A stretch of 64,000 bases of DNA from Wyeomyia smithii (Eukaryota > Arthropoda > Insecta > Diptera > Culicidae), in contig NC_073694.1 in NCBI RefSeq assembly GCF_029784165.1, forward strand, positions 161,586,995 to 161,650,994, read 5' to 3'. The number at the start of each line of letters is the position of its first letter. The stretch's first letter is position 1. Position numbers and translations under genes: made by a program. The notes beneath the pieces are model-generated. The model was not told the origin of the DNA. It did no database searches and saw nothing but the letters and a program-made list of their open reading frames with translations. Positions 40,433 to 53,165 of the stretch are shown piece after piece.

Positions 40433-43358
40433 AGAAAAAACAATCCGTCGTACCATACATATTCCTACGTCAACCTTACGTTTGTGCCTCAGACACAGAT
40501 CCTTCTATTTTTTTTAGTTCTTTGTTTCGAGAAAGAAATAAACTAATAGGTGTTTAGAAAGACATTTCTAAATATGAAAAAATTATCTAAAAATTTGTGA
40601 GCTTTAAAATATCGAGCCAGTAATCACTAATTTGATAGAGAGGATTGTCACAAACCTTCAAAACAAGCATGACCTTCAGAACATCAAATTGGACTAAATT
40701 AAATAAGGATTGTGAGTGAGTTTTCTAAAAACAATGGATAAACTCGGTTTTGTGTATATTCGGGCAAAACTTTGTTTGTATGTTAAAACACCGAAAAGTT
40801 CAAAAAAAGTTGTTCATTTTAGGATGGGTGAAAAGTAGATTCTATAACCAGAGAAAATTTTGCACATTTGGTGCACTGATAACAGTAGGTATTATGTAAA
40901 AGGAAATCGCAAAACGGTTCCAAGTACAGACCACAAGTGTGGACAAAACCATCGATGAGTCTGGAGAATTTGTCGAGATCTGGACAAAAAAATGGTATTG
41001 TCAGTCCAAGTAAAATCATAAAGTAGTAGCGCATATTAAACGACACCCATTGATATCAATCCGTGATTTAACCAGAAAGTGCAAAACCAAAAGTGCACAT
41101 GTGGGCATGTTTTGCAGAAAACTGCTCAACAGTCTAGTTTAAAATGGTAGTTTGAATTCGCACTTTGCACGTGTCTGTAGGAAACTTTCATTAAAAATGG
41201 TCTGCAAATTACTGCTATGAAATAAATATTTTTAAAGACTGTTTCAGATGTTTGAATCAGTCAAAAACTCAACGATTGTTTTCAATCATATCGGATTACT
41301 AGTAACAGTTTACTAAACTGCTGTATCTGCCCGTGAAACATTTGCAAAATGCATATAATACCCAAATAATTATTTCTTCATGCGGTAATCGGTTCGTTCC
41401 ACTCAGTTGCATGTAACAGGTGAACAAATTATACCGATGTCAAAATATAAGCATAGTCTTTGTTTAACAATAGATTCTATATCACCTAGATCTGCAGACA
41501 ATAACAAAACGAAGGACTTCTAGGGTAATGCTTTGATCACATAACCCCCATAACCCACGTAAGGAGCGACCGAAATCTACTATATTGTGCAATTCTCTTT
41601 TCCAATTATAGGGATGAAACAAATAGTATATCCAAGAGAATCATTTACGAAGATCTGGCACTATTTCTACCTAACGTACGTAGTGTCATGATAAATATTC
41701 GGTCTGCTCAGTACTGTAGAAAAGTAACTCACACCGAACTGTTAACGCGCTTATTCGGACTTCAGCACTGCCTAGCCCACCGATCGAGGACACGCCCTGC
41801 ATGGAAACCATAATTCTTGATAAGACGATTCTGCTCGCAGCTTCGACTTTTGAAGAACCATCGCCGCCATTCGTTAATGTAATTTACATGCTTCCCATTG
41901 AAAACTCTCGCCAAGTTATCAGCAACGTGTAAATTTGCGCTGCAAACGCGCCTACCGTTTGTTATTGTTTTGATTTTTGTTCTTATACAGCACAGACAGC
42001 TCTCTCACTCTCTTTCTCACCTTCTTGTTTTTTGTGATGGTATGTGAAAACCGTCTAGGTGAGAGATTTGCGCCTTGCAGTTGTATTTCTTGTTGCAAAA
42101 AAAAAAAACACTGGTTATTAGATGCTAAATTTGAACATTACATGATATTTTTGTCACTGGTTCAGAATACAGTTCTATTTATGTCATCAGTGCATAATAT
42201 GTGAGCATAACCAAAATGACTTGCCATTGCGTTTCTTAGTTCAATAAACTAACCTTTGGATGTTAGTGATGAGGGTTCCTCCACTTTTACAGATTGCGAA
42301 CATTATTCGTTTTATTTATTTTTCCTTCCTTGATGATGAAGGTTATTCCTCGTTCACAACGTTACGTGACCGCGTTAGCAACACCAATCCGATATCCCGA
42401 TGAAGGATTCTGTTATAATTCACTGCTGCAGCGAACAGGCAGGAAGTGATTCTGTTCTTTGTTTCCTAGTTGTTCTCAGCTAGCATTGGCAATTCATTCG
42501 CTGCACTCATTCACAAGTTTTCTTCCTAGTAACACTGGTCTTATTTAGGGGCTGTTTTGATCCGTTTTCCAGACCTGTCGAGAGAAAACGAATGAAATCT
42601 ATTCCTTGTCGCGAAAATTACGTAAGCTTTTGCCCAAGTAGAACAACCAAAGAGTCGAGCGAACGGCAGACTTTTAACTTTGTGAATGCAATTTTCCTTT
42701 TCCGTATCGTGGGACTCTCTCGTTGCAGTATGCACTTCTGCACTTGTATTTCAAAGAGAAATACGATACATTTTGACACTCAATCAGCTGAGTAAGATAA
42801 ACTAAGGTTGCCAAAGTTCTCCCAACGATAGCAGTCGAAGTGCAAAAACAATCACCTGCATTCCTATAGGATTTCGATACAATTGGGAGTTTTTGATGAC
42901 TTAAATTTTTGATGAAATTGAAGAGTTAACTTGATTTGGGAATTGAGATTTTTAACTAGACCGACTCGACTAAAAACTAACTATTCGCTGTAAAAGTCGT
43001 GACAAACACATTAGATCTGGCAATTATGTTCACTATTTTTGCACGGCTCACCTTGAAAAACATTATCTTTAAATAACTCTTATCAATTCATACCTCCCAC
43101 AACTAATGGTGTTATCTGCTGCTAGCAAAATATTTTATCGCACCGCTCGCTTAATTGAAAGTCAATATCTACACTTGTTGTTTAGCGCTACTTGGGCAGC
43201 GTAAAGTAATTGGACTTAAAGTTATTATTGCGCCGGTATAAAACTTACGGATTTGAATAATACTTTCAGTTGTACTTCGTAGATGGTAACGAACGAGATT
43301 AACTTTTGATTTCTAGTCTCACCCTATATCATACTAATTGACAACAAAAATATATGAT
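40433..43358. other. Intergenic stretch, no gene seen
   Basis: About 2.9 kb without a supported reading frame, RNA gene or paired ends. Short frames (all under 76 codons) show no domain. It may hold old repeats I do not recognise. Confidence 0.4.
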
Positions 43359-43366
43359 ATAATGAA

Positions 43367-43844
43367 TAGGGATGGGAAACCTATCGATAATTATCGATAA
43401 TATCGATAGTTGCCGGCTATCGATAGAATCGTTAAGCTTTCAGCGTTATCGATAGTTATTGATAATTCTCTCGCGGTGGCATGCATACTCCACAATGATG
43501 CCAGAACTGAAAACAATAAATTGACCTTGCTAGTGTTGAAAGACACTTTGATGCTTGTTCGCTCTCACACGAAATCCTCTTTAAAATTGTTAGAAAATTG
43601 AAAGATAATCATTTTCGCTCACTTTAACTCATACGGACAACGGCGAAATTTTGCATAAGTGTGAACGATGTGTGCGAATAAACTATTAAATATTGTTCCT
43701 GTCCACAACGGAAGCAACATTTTGTTTTTTCTCTGCATCTGCTTCTAGCTGTCAAACTATCGATAATTATCGATAGTTATCGATAGAATTGGGAAATTAT
43801 CGATAATTATCGATAGCGATTTTAGTCGATATTTCCCATCCCTA
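43367..43844. mobile_element. hAT-like MITE filled with TATCGATA motifs
   Basis: Perfect 13-bp inverted ends TAGGGATGGGAAA (43367-43379) and complement (43832-43844), and a perfect 8-bp duplication ATAATGAA (43359-43366 and 43845-43852). Both terminal thirds are dense in ATCGATA and TATCGATAATTATCGATA words. There is no transposase in 478 bp. Terminus and target length are those of hAT elements. Confidence 0.9.
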
Positions 43845-43861
43845 ATAATGAATACGACCTC

Positions 43862-44228
43862 CAGGGTTGCCACATTTAAATCTGTGTTTTCCTTTGAAAA
43901 AATCTGAGCATCTGTATCTGGAACAAAAATATCTGTAAAAAAAATCTGTATTGTTTAAACATAAAGAACTTTGTATTTTTTGAGTGTTTATGGTACATAA
44001 ACAAAATTTTTAACTTAAAACGTGTGAGGAGTAGAAAATATGTTCAATTTGCTTAATATTTAATGAAATAAAATTTGGAGTGTTTTTAAAAATTAATGTC
44101 AATTTCGAAAAATCTGTAAATCTGTACTTTTCGACGAAAATCTGTATATCTGTATATACAGATTCTGTACCGTTACTTCGGCCAAAAATCTGTAAAATAC
44201 AGATTAATCTGTACATGTGGCATCCCTG
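43862..44228. mobile_element. hAT-like MITE, CAGGG-TGCCACAT ends, ATCTGTA-rich
   Basis: Inverted ends CAGGGTTGCCACAT (43862) and complement of CAGGGATGCCACAT (ending 44228), 13 of 14 matching. The interior is packed with ATCTGTA/TACAGAT words in both orientations. Target-site duplication is not seen. It begins only 10 bp after the target duplication of the preceding element. Confidence 0.75.
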
Positions 44229-44409
44229 GGCTCGACACTGCAGTTTGGTTATTATTGGTTGAATGGAAAATTTTCTCCTGTCTCGCGTGCTTTCGTTTTG
44301 CTAAAGCTGCGAACAAACGCACACACATTTGGTTTTATCGTTTCTCTTTGCCCTCTCCGATAATGACTGTTCACGATTAAAAATCGTTACCTTTTCAACA
44401 TGATATCCA

Positions 44410-45490
44410 TTAGGGTGGGGGAAAATAACTGTTAGCTCCGATGCACTTGTTGTGTTCCTTATGGGTCCTATAACAACTGTGAAATTTTTAGATCGATCAG
44501 TGAAACTATATTTGTGCGCCCGATTTTTAAAGTTTCAATACAATTTTATATGGGCAAACCCACTTTTTCAAAACTTATTCTCTAGAGATGTCCAGTTGGC
44601 TCCTAAAAAAATATTGATACTTGATATTTGTAGGAAATTTTCCTGGAGAATACTCTTCTGAAGACCGTAAGGCGCTACGATCAGTGTTACCACATGTACA
44701 GATTTATCTGGAAAGGTACAGACTTTTTAGTTTTTTTCTGGTACAGATTCTGTACGGTACAGATTACAAATTTTTGTCGAAAGGTACAGATGAGTACAGA
44801 TTTTTTAAAGGGCCTATTAATTAAACTGATATTTTTTACTCGGTGCACTTTCACTTGGAAAACAAAACAAAACCAAACAATTCTATAAAGCTCGTTGTTA
44901 AGGGCCAACCCGTGTTTTGATGCAAACGAGGCCGTTGTCCTGCTTCCCTTCTTGAAACAATTTAAAACAAATCCCAAATTCAATGAAAATATATATTAAC
45001 ATCATCAACGACCAAGTTATTCATTTAAACTTGCAATTGCTGTAACTTTTTTCGGTTTAAAAAAAAACTGTAGCTTCTATGCAGCACAACTTCAACAGGT
45101 ACAGATATTGGTACAGATTTTCGAAAGAAAAAGTAAAGATGAAAATGGTTTTTACCCTTCGAGTACAGATAAAAATGTGGCAACACTGGCTACGATGCTT
45201 GTAAAAAAAGTTGTTCACCCCAAACTGCTTGAATGTCTGACGAACGGCTCACCATTGAATTTTTCCAGCAACACTGCTGCTTTTTCTAGGAGCCAACTGG
45301 ACATCTCCAGAGAATAAGTTTTAAAGAAGTGGATTTTCACATATAAAAAGGTTTGGAAACTTTCAGAATCGGGCCCATAAATATAGTTCCACCGATCAAT
45401 CGTAAAAAATACACATTTGTTTTAGGACCCATAAGGAACACGAAAATCAAAGTGCATGGGAGCGAAAAAATAATACCATCGCTTTTCCCA
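44410..45490. mobile_element. Foldback element interrupted by a hAT insertion
   Basis: Inverted arms: left 44440-44610 and right about 45285-45445. Shared words include GTGTTCCTTATGGGTCCTA, AACTATATTT, AAAACTTATTCTCT and GAGATGTCCAGTTGGCTCCT, with complements on the right. The arms are about 170 bp and roughly 85% alike by eye. The 507-bp element at 44682-45188 sits inside the loop. Confidence 0.75.
44682..45188. mobile_element. hAT-like MITE with 8-bp TSD, GTACAGAT-rich
   Basis: Inverted ends CAGTGTTACCACAT and complement of CAGTGTTGCCACAT (one mismatch), flanked by a perfect 8-bp duplication GCTACGAT (44674-44681 and 45189-45196). Both terminal regions are filled with GGTACAGAT/GTACAGATT words. 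It is related in end sequence and motif to the element at 43862-44228. No transposase in 507 bp. Confidence 0.9.
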
Positions 45491-45829
45491 TATTACCGTG
45501 TCACAGTCTAATATCTATGCATATACTTAAGTAGGGTAATGTATTTTGATTCATTAAAGTGACCAGAGGTTCAACAAAAATCCCGCGTAGAAAAACGTCC
45601 CGCGAAATGTCCCGCGTTCATCTAACATGTCCCACGCGCTTTTGCAATGCCACGCGATTTCAATAAAAAAGAACCACACTAATTCAGTAAATTTTTCATG
45701 ATTAGTGTTAACCATCTCTGCTGTGGGCTGGCATTTTGGCGTAAGCACCAAATTTTTAAATTTCATTTTTTACGTATTACCAGCCAGGGTTGATATTTGT
45801 TGACATTCTTGAGTGAAAGTGAAAAAAAG

Positions 45830-46275
45830 TATCCTTGAACGTTATTTTTTCACAATCCTTTCAGAGATCTCCCTTCCCGCTTTTTGCATGGAAGTAAACT
45901 GTCAAAACACCTCATTGTATTTCATGCGATGGAAGCAAGACAACAAAATCAGTTTATCAGTTAACGAAGATTGTCAAGGCATCGGTCAGTGTCAGTGAAA
46001 AAGTGTTTCGGTGAGGTTCATTTTGATTGAGTGGACTGTTTGTTTTTCTTTTTCGCTTTGAAGTGAAGATCATTTGGTTGAATTTGTCGTCAAATTTTAT
46101 TCCGTAACCGTGAACGATGCGCGCGATCTATTTCTGAGTATGGCAGCACGTTACTAGGACGAAAATCTAGTGTATCTGGAAGAGTGCTGCGATCATTGGA
46201 AGTGAAAATTGAAAATGATTGGCTGTAACTTTCGAAGAATTTTGCTGGGTAAAATGACTTATCAGCACTGATTAC
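45830..46275 (+). repeat. Dispersed ~440-bp repeat, inverted copy of 9825-10262
   Basis: Reads as the reverse complement of 9825-10262 over almost its whole length, with small indels. Class unknown; see that entry. Confidence 0.75.
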
Positions 46276-46770
46276 CACAGATAACAGATGGATATCTGCA
46301 TGAAACCGGAAGTTGCCATCTTACAATTCAAAATGTTGTCTGAGGTCGACTTGTGGCTTCAGTGCACCATTACGATTCCGGAAACACCTATATTAGAAAC
46401 CGGAAGTTTTTATCCTTAATTTAAAAATGGCGTCTGGAGTCGAGTTTTGGCTCCTGTACATCGACTCGATCATTGTAGGCTGTTTTCCGGAAAATCTGCT
46501 TGAAATAATTTGGAAAATCCATACCGAGCGTCTTAGCAGAGTGATATAAGAAATCAAAAGAAATAATTATCGGTTTCCGTTAGACTCTACTAGAATTTTG
46601 GGAAATAAATATTGAAATTCAGTCCGCGTAAATATATATTTCGACAGTGACATACAGTCATACTCAGTGCTTATGTGGACTGGTAAAGAGCAAAGCGTAA
46701 ATCCTGTTTTTTATTTGTAGCAGGTAAAAATGAAAATTTAGCGCTCTTAATTGGAGTTAGCTAGGGAATT
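46276..46770. repeat. Two-unit ACCGGAAGT repeat and flanking unassigned DNA
   Basis: AACCGGAAGTTGCCATCTTA and onward to GGTCGACTTGTGGCTTC (46303-46360) recurs as AACCGGAAGTTTTTATCCTT and onward to GAGTCGAGTTTTGGCTCC (46399-46457), a diverged duplication with a spacing near 97 bp. The rest, to 46770, shows nothing. Confidence 0.5.
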
Positions 46771-46779
46771 ATGAAAGAC

Positions 46780-47400
46780 CTGCCACCCCTTTCAGAGTAC
46801 GGAGGAGTATCAAACCACCATAGAAATTTATATTTGATTGCCACCTTTAAACCACCATTAAAATATTTTTTGCCCTCAAAAACCTCCACATGCTAAATTT
46901 GATTCCATTTACTCGATTAGTTCTGAAGTTGTGGAAAGATTTGAGTTTCATTAGTAGGAAACCCCAGCCTTCCAGAAAAAAGAGGGTTGTCAAATTATTA
47001 TGGACATATTTGTTACCCCTTAAAATATTCACTTGCCAAATTTAATTCCATTTACTTGGTTAGTTTCCGAGATGTGCAGAAATTTGTGTTTAATTTGTAT
47101 GGAACTCTTGCCTTCCAGAAGAGGGAGGGGTGTTGAACCATTATGGACATGTTTGTTACATCTGAAAACATTCATATACCAGATTTGGTTGGCTTGATTG
47201 GTTCTCGAGCAGTGCGAAACTTGTGTTTCATTTGCATGAGACCCCTCCCTAATAGAAGATATTTATTATCTCTAAAAATATTCACCTGCCGAATTTGGTT
47301 CCTTTTACTTGGTTAGTTCTCGAAATATGCAGAAACTTGTGTTTCATTTGCATGGAACCCCTCCCTTCCAGAATAGGGAGGGGTCTCGAGCTATCTTAGT
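46780..47400. repeat. Diverged tandem array, unit ~140 bp
   Basis: The block GGAACCCCTCCCTTCCAGAA, then AGGGAGGGG, then CATTATGGACAT, then TTCACCTGCCAAATTTGGTT and CTTGGTTAGTTCTCGA recurs about four times, anchored near 46956, 47100, 47237 and 47353. Units differ and one is shortened. No coding frame. Confidence 0.7.
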
Positions 47401-47604
47401 CACCTTTCTGCGAATTCATTTCTTCGTTGTATGGAAATTACTTTTGCGTGAATTTTACCATTTTCCTTTGAATTTTCCAGTTTTCTAGTCTTAAAAATTT
47501 GCCTTGGACGAAGACAAACGAAACAAAACAAAGCCAGCTCAAATCAGACGCTCCGTTGTAAAGTTATGGGCGGTCGCACATTTGTAACTTTATTTTATAT
47601 ATAA
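47401..47604. other. Spacer left of the duplication
   Basis: No gene or repeat recognised; the segmental duplication begins at its right end. Confidence 0.3.
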
Positions 47605-48054
47605 GAAAGTTCAAGTCCCTCCAGTATATCGTGCTCGCAACGGAATAATACCAGATTTAAGTCTTCCTTTCTCCATATGTTCATATGCAACCAATTTAAT
47701 CTCCTCAGTTACGAAATCATTAGACTGAAAAAAATACACAATGCAACCGAATAGTTATTTTACCTTGATTTGTGGTGGCCCGGGGCCAGCCCCCCATAAG
47801 TGCCAGTTCCATAAGCCGGGGTGTGATTGTGTGAACCCCCGATTGTGCCATACAAACCCATTGTTTGTCAGCCATCCCATGGCGATCACAAAACTAATCT
47901 TTCTTGAATAAGTTTCCTCGAATACTTAACCAAGAAAGACTAGTCTTCTGACCCGAAACAGATGACTGACAAGTGACGGGTTGGATAGCTTAATCTCACC
48001 CCCACAGGCACAATCTCCCCCCATGCGTTTTCTGAGCAAATCGTGATTTTTAAA

Positions 48055-48205
48055 AATGTTTATTGTTGTCCTTCGATTTTTAAATGACGAATTTAAAACT
48101 ACTCGAAATCGATTGAATGCCAGTTTGCCCATGTACCAACCGTCATCCAACAGATTTTGAGCAGATTCAATTCTTCATTTAAAAATCGAAGAACAACATG
48201 TTTTA
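48055..48205. repeat. Small foldback in the duplicated flank
   Basis: GTTGTCCTTCGATTTTTAAA (from 48064) pairs with TTTAAAAATCGAAGAACAAC near 48178-48197. The same hairpin-forming pair is in copy 2 at 53586-53715, more decayed. About 140 bp, no gene. Confidence 0.6.
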
Positions 48206-49271
48206 AAAATCACGTGTTGCTTAGGCTTATTTTTCTAATCATAAAAATAAATTTGTTAAGGTTTATCGACACTTCTGGGAAACGAACATCCTGTGCAAAG
48301 CCGTGTTCAGGGGATGTTCGGTTTGTTTCGGTTTGTACCAATTCATCTTTATTGTAAAGTAAAGATTCTTCAAGCTTCACGTTGAACTTTGCAGCGCATG
48401 CAGCGTCTATCAAGCAATATTCGAAGCTCTTGCATGCAAAAAAGTCTTGTTGCGCGACAAATTCAGTCCATGTTGTATCAAGAATGACAGAAGACCATGC
48501 GACCTCATAGTAAACGCTAGTTGCACAACATGTATCCTGTGGAATATAACGAGTTCGAACTTTACTAATCATTCGCAACGAATCATGAAACGAAATGATT
48601 TCTTTTTTTATGCTCGTCAGAAAGATAACCCCGATGTTACAATAAATTACATTTATTTTCTCATTGTCAACCTAAGTACCTACACTGTCCTGTTTATTGT
48701 TTTAAAATTGAAAATTTATTCCAAACAATATTATTCACAAATAGTTCGCGCACAGTGCTCCGGGGTGGCGCCTTTCTCCGAAAACAATCGGAAACCCTCT
48801 TTTGCTCAACGGTCACGGAGCAAGAGGGACTCGTTTTCAGGAAATGGCTGCGACCACAGGCGAACCCATCTTGGTAACGTACCGTACGGCAGGGCTATGC
48901 TCGGCAACTGTGACACGAACTGGACGTGAAACCCAGATTATTTTCCCTATCGCACTAATCCTAACTTCGCTCCTCGCGGAAGGTCGGAAAATATGTACAT
49001 TTGAGAATAAATACCTACACTTTTAAATGACTAATGTTTTGCTGTTCGTAATCTGCACGTATTTTAGATTTTTTCTCCTTTTTCGTTATGATTCGGTATG
49101 GCTTTTGAGTGGCGGTATGTTAAAGTTTGACATCTTGACTAGAACTAGATAGATGTCTCTAATCGTGTAATTGTTTGTCCGTATGGTTCTTTTAGAGAAT
49201 CGAACCAATAAAAGAATTGTTACGAATCTGTTCTGTTGGCAGTCTTCCAAAAAGCGGTATGTATATCTACG

Positions 49272-49277
49272 TTTATT
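49272..49277 (-). promoter_or_regulatory. Candidate poly(A) signal, truncated mucin copy
   Basis: AATAAA on the minus strand, 130 bases past the stop at 49407. It is conserved at the equivalent place in copy 2 (58481-58486). Confidence 0.5.
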
Positions 49278-49406
49278 CTAAAACTACGTCTAGCTAGCTT
49301 ATGAGACTAATCACGCGCGTCTTGATCGTTTCACCAATCGTTGACTATCCGTTTCTGCTTGTGCAATTTCTGAGTATTTCCTCTGGAAGCGCGGAGAACT
49401 GTTCAC

Positions 49407-51828
49407 TCAGAACAGGCTTCGGTGGCGGTTACCAATGTTGATCCACTCTACCGGCAGTTCAGATCGTTCTTGCATCGGGGTGTTGCGACACTCCGGGATT
49501 TTGGCTACTCTCTCGCACCGTCGGCTAACACTCCAATAGACGTAACCCTTCGGACAGCGGTACATGCTCGGCATGAGTGTGCCACTGTTACGTCCCTCGC
49601 CACTCAGACAGCGAACGAAGGTGGAGCTGCATTTCTGATCCTCCAGGGCGAAGTGACCCTCTGATGGACACATTGGTTTCATTGTTTGAAGCTGCATCTG
49701 TAAAAACAAAATAAAAATAATTCAAAATTTAGCGGTGTGGATGGCACCACTTACCATTTTAATCTTAGGGCCCATAGCACTGCGGAGAAATCGCATACCA
49801 GACGATTGGCATTCATCGTAATCTTTAGCCGGCTCATTGCATTGGGTTCCCTCCTCGTTGTAGACGGTTGTATTTGGACAGCTGAACACCACAATGCTGT
49901 AGTCTAGGCTGTCCTGTTTCTGCGTACACTGATAGAACATGTTGCAGTCTTGCGGGTGCCGTCGGAAACCTGTCGGACAAACGAAGCTAGCCTGGCCTTC
50001 TTCAACTGGTGGACATTTGCTCTGACAACCTTCTGGGCATTCGTCCGGCTTGGCAGTGGTCGGTTTTTGTTCGTTACCTTGAGTTGTAGTTTCTTCACCA
50101 GCTTCAGTTTGGGATTCGGTAGTAGTGCCTTCCGTAGTTGTGGTTTGGGCTACTTCCTGCGTTGTAGTTTCTTGGGCAGGTTCATTCGTTGTCTCCTGTG
50201 CAGCTTCGGTTTGCTGAGCGGTTGTTTCAGCGGTGGTGGATTGAGTGGTTGTTTCGGTAGGTTGTGCGGTTGTCTCTTGCTCGGGTTGTGCTGTGCTTTC
50301 AGTGCTTTGCTGGGTTGTGGCTTCCGATTCAGACTGCGTTGTAGTCTCTCCTGGTTCTTGAGTTGTGGTAGCTTCACTTGCAGCCGTTGTCGTCGATGAG
50401 CTCTGTGTCGTTGTTTCTTGAGTGGTCTCTGGTTCTGGTTGAGCGGAAGTTTCTTGGTCCGTCGACGAGGTAGTTGTTTCCTGTTTTGACGTAGTTTCTT
50501 GAGCAGCTTGGGTGGTAGTCTCTTGTGCCGCAATCGTCGTGGTTTCCTGACTTGCTGTAGTTTCTTGAGCTGTGGTAGATTCCTGGCTTGCCGCTGCTGT
50601 AGTTGTCTGCATGCCAGGCTCCGTTGTGGTGGGACTGCTGGTTGAGCTTTGCTCTCCTGAAACAGAAGTGGTAGATTCAGCACTAGCTTCTGTGCTGCTA
50701 GTGGTCATTGGCTCGGTTGATGATGATTGTTCTTCGGTTGTAGACTTTCCCGAGCAGTCTCTCGGAGGCGAGACACTGTTCTCGTGGTTGCACGTATTTA
50801 CACTAGGATCCCAGATTGTACCTTCCGGGCAGTCAAAATGGAATACGGAAAAGCTTTCGCCCATTCCGTCCCAATCGACGCATCGATAGAATTTTGTACA
50901 ATCGTCAGGATTCGGAAAATAGCCTGCCTCGGTACAATTTACCGGAGTTGGTGATGATGTCGATGATTCCATGCTCATGGATGTGGATGAAGATGGCATG
51001 CTTGTGGTTGATGAAGCGGTTGTTGATGTGGAAGCTTCCGTGCTGGATAAGGTGGTTGTCATGCTTGGGGTCGTACTTGAAGTGCTAGTAGTTGTACTAG
51101 TCGTACTAGAGGTGGTAGTGGTCATGCTTTGGGTTGTGCTAGACATGCTTGGAGGTGAAGTGGTAGTGGAAGTCATGCTTGAGGAAGAGGTTGTCATGTT
51201 TGTTGTGGAGGACTGAGATGTGGGAGAAGAAGTGGTAGAGGAAGTGGTTGTTTCTGATGATGATGATGGTGATGATGATGTTGTGGAGGAGCTAGTTGAT
51301 GACTCATTATTGTTACCTGACTGTCCGCCGCACATTTCAACTACGTTTTCGTGGTTACATGTTTGCAGTTCTTGGTCCCAAGCGGTTCCATCGCCGCAGG
51401 TGAAGTCGTATTTTGTGAAACCGCCCTTACCGTTGTCAACGCAACGGTAGAACTTTTTACAACCGTTTGGATCGGCCATGAAACCCTCCGATGTACACTT
51501 TCCACTCGATGGCTGGTTGGAGGTGGTTTCCTGACTGGCCGTTGTAGTTTCTTGCTTTTCTTCGGATGGTGTCGTGTCTGCTGTTGTAGTCGTTTGAGAT
51601 TCCGAGGTAGTGGTAGTGTCTGTTGCTGTCGTTGTTGTTCCGTCAGTGGGTTGCTGTGTAGATTGACTCTCAGGTGCTGTTGTTTCCTGTGCTGATGTCG
51701 TTGTTGTTTCTGAGCTGGAAGACGATGTTGTAGTTTCTTGAGCGGCGTTCGTTGAGGAAGGCTGCGTTGTTTCTGGTTGCGACTGTGTAGTTGATTCAGC
51801 CGCTGTTGTTGTTTCTTGTGTAGTTTCT
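49407..51828 (-). pseudogene. 5'-truncated copy of the chitin-binding mucin gene
   Basis: Two exons, 51828-49755 and 49697-49407, joined by a 57-nt GT-AG intron in phase 0. It keeps the last four CBM14 chitin-binding domains (about 51498-51330, 50942-50755, 50030-49815 and 49680-49480) with their Cys spacing, and Ser/Thr-rich ETT/SST repeats between them. Against the full-length gene on the right only a handful of residues differ (for example ADPNGC for ADPNDC). At the junction the codon just before the homologous GAA is TGA, and the only in-frame ATG upstream of most of the protein is at 51479 inside the first CBM14 domain. A product from there would lack a signal peptide. Either a pseudogene or a gene with an unseen new 5' exon. 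Confidence 0.85.
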
Positions 51829-53165
51829 CATAAATTCTCACAGATTATAGAGTCGCTGTTTTTGCAACGATATAACACTGTTTTTATGAGGTTTGTGTAT
51901 TTTCTTTTCATATCAACACTAAAACAAACAAATTTATCGCAAATATAAACTGGGATTGAATAAAATTGTCGATTATGTACAAATTACGACTGTTGAGCAA
52001 TTTCTACATAAAAACCGGAAACCCTTTTTATTGCAATAATATCGATTAGAGCTGGAAAACTATCGATTTTACCGAATCATTGACCACTAAGTGTTCTTAG
52101 CGCCACCATACTGCGTATTGCGACATACTAAAAAACCGTTGCGTCTTTTTACACATGAAGCAAAATTAGCTTGGATGTCTGTTATCTGTGATTATACTGA
52201 TTTACAAAAAATCGGCAAAAAATGTTTCGCCCTTTTTAGAAGACAGCCGAGACTAATTTTGTAAATAATAAGCATGCAGAGATGCCTAATTAGGTGATAG
52301 CTTCAAACCCAAAAAGTTTCAACCAATTCGGAGAGGGTGCTGCCAATGAGACGATTTGAGGCGAAATGCGTCAAGTGTTCCTACGTTGGATTTGAACAGA
52401 AGCATATTGCTGAAAAATTTACTGCAATCTTTAAATATTTTATCCACAACATGCAAAATAAATCTTCAAATATACCTTAAGGTTAAAATTCGAAGTGGTG
52501 ACTCGAAGTCGGTCATTTTATGATTCAATTAGGTTTCACCTTAATCAATAGCCAAAATACCCGAACACTTCACCTTTCCATCTTCCTGAGTTGGGTCCCC
52601 CCTTAACCCTGGAAAGATAGTCTGCGTCAATTTGCCTCCTCGCTTGCAGCAATATTGCCCAATTTTTTCTAACCGTGTGTCTGTTTTTCTCGGTCTCTTT
52701 TGATTAATTAAGAAATATTCAAACCTTACTGCTGGTGATTGTTATTTTTTGATGTGTTAACACTGTAATGACCATTTATCGATAATTTATGAAGGAAAAC
52801 TTGCATTTTTAGTTGTTCAAATGTCAGGAGTGGTTTTGACGCATGATTATAAGGCATTTTACAAGGTTTGCAGCATCTGAGCTTTTAGCAAACATTTCGG
52901 CAATTAGTTTGTTTGCCAAGTAGGTGTGCGGTAAAGTTTTCAGTTAAATTTATCACTATTTTGTGTACAAATTGAAAAAAGAGGTTTCAAAAACTCTGCG
53001 TAGAATATTGGAACAAAAATGATGTTGGTTTTAGCTCGCTAGAGGTCGTATTATCACTTAATATTCGCCATCTATAAGATTTTGGTTGTCAATGTGGGGC
53101 TCGGGGCCCGAGGCACGAGTCTTATGTGGGGGCCCCAAAATAAAGCTCACTGAAAAACTTATCAA
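51829..53165. other. Spacer between the duplication copies, no gene
   Basis: A+T-rich DNA present only once in the window. No reading frame, RNA gene or paired ends seen. It separates the truncated copy from the beginning of copy 2's flank. Confidence 0.4.

Larger units (their letters stand above)
47605..51828. repeat. Segmental duplication, copy 1 (truncated mucin gene and 3' flank)
   Basis: Matches 53166-61035 along its length once the 3456-bp insertion at 54308-57763 and about 230 bp unique to copy 2 (near 53837-54068) are removed. The left part (47605-48560) is clearly more diverged than the part from about 49000 on, which is almost identical. The right boundary at 51827/51828 falls inside a coding exon. 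Downstream of the gene, 48206-49271 has no supported gene. Confidence 0.9.

Noticed and set aside
48210..48578. 122-codon minus-strand frame in the duplicated flank
   Set aside because: The paralogous sequence in copy 2 (54142-54330) has stops and indels, so the frame is not conserved.
49950..51695. Long plus-strand and shifted minus-strand frames over the mucin exons (and equivalents at 59158-60903 and 62156-62578)
   Set aside because: Shadows of low-complexity Thr/Ser/Gly/Pro codons in the true frame; no domain or start context.
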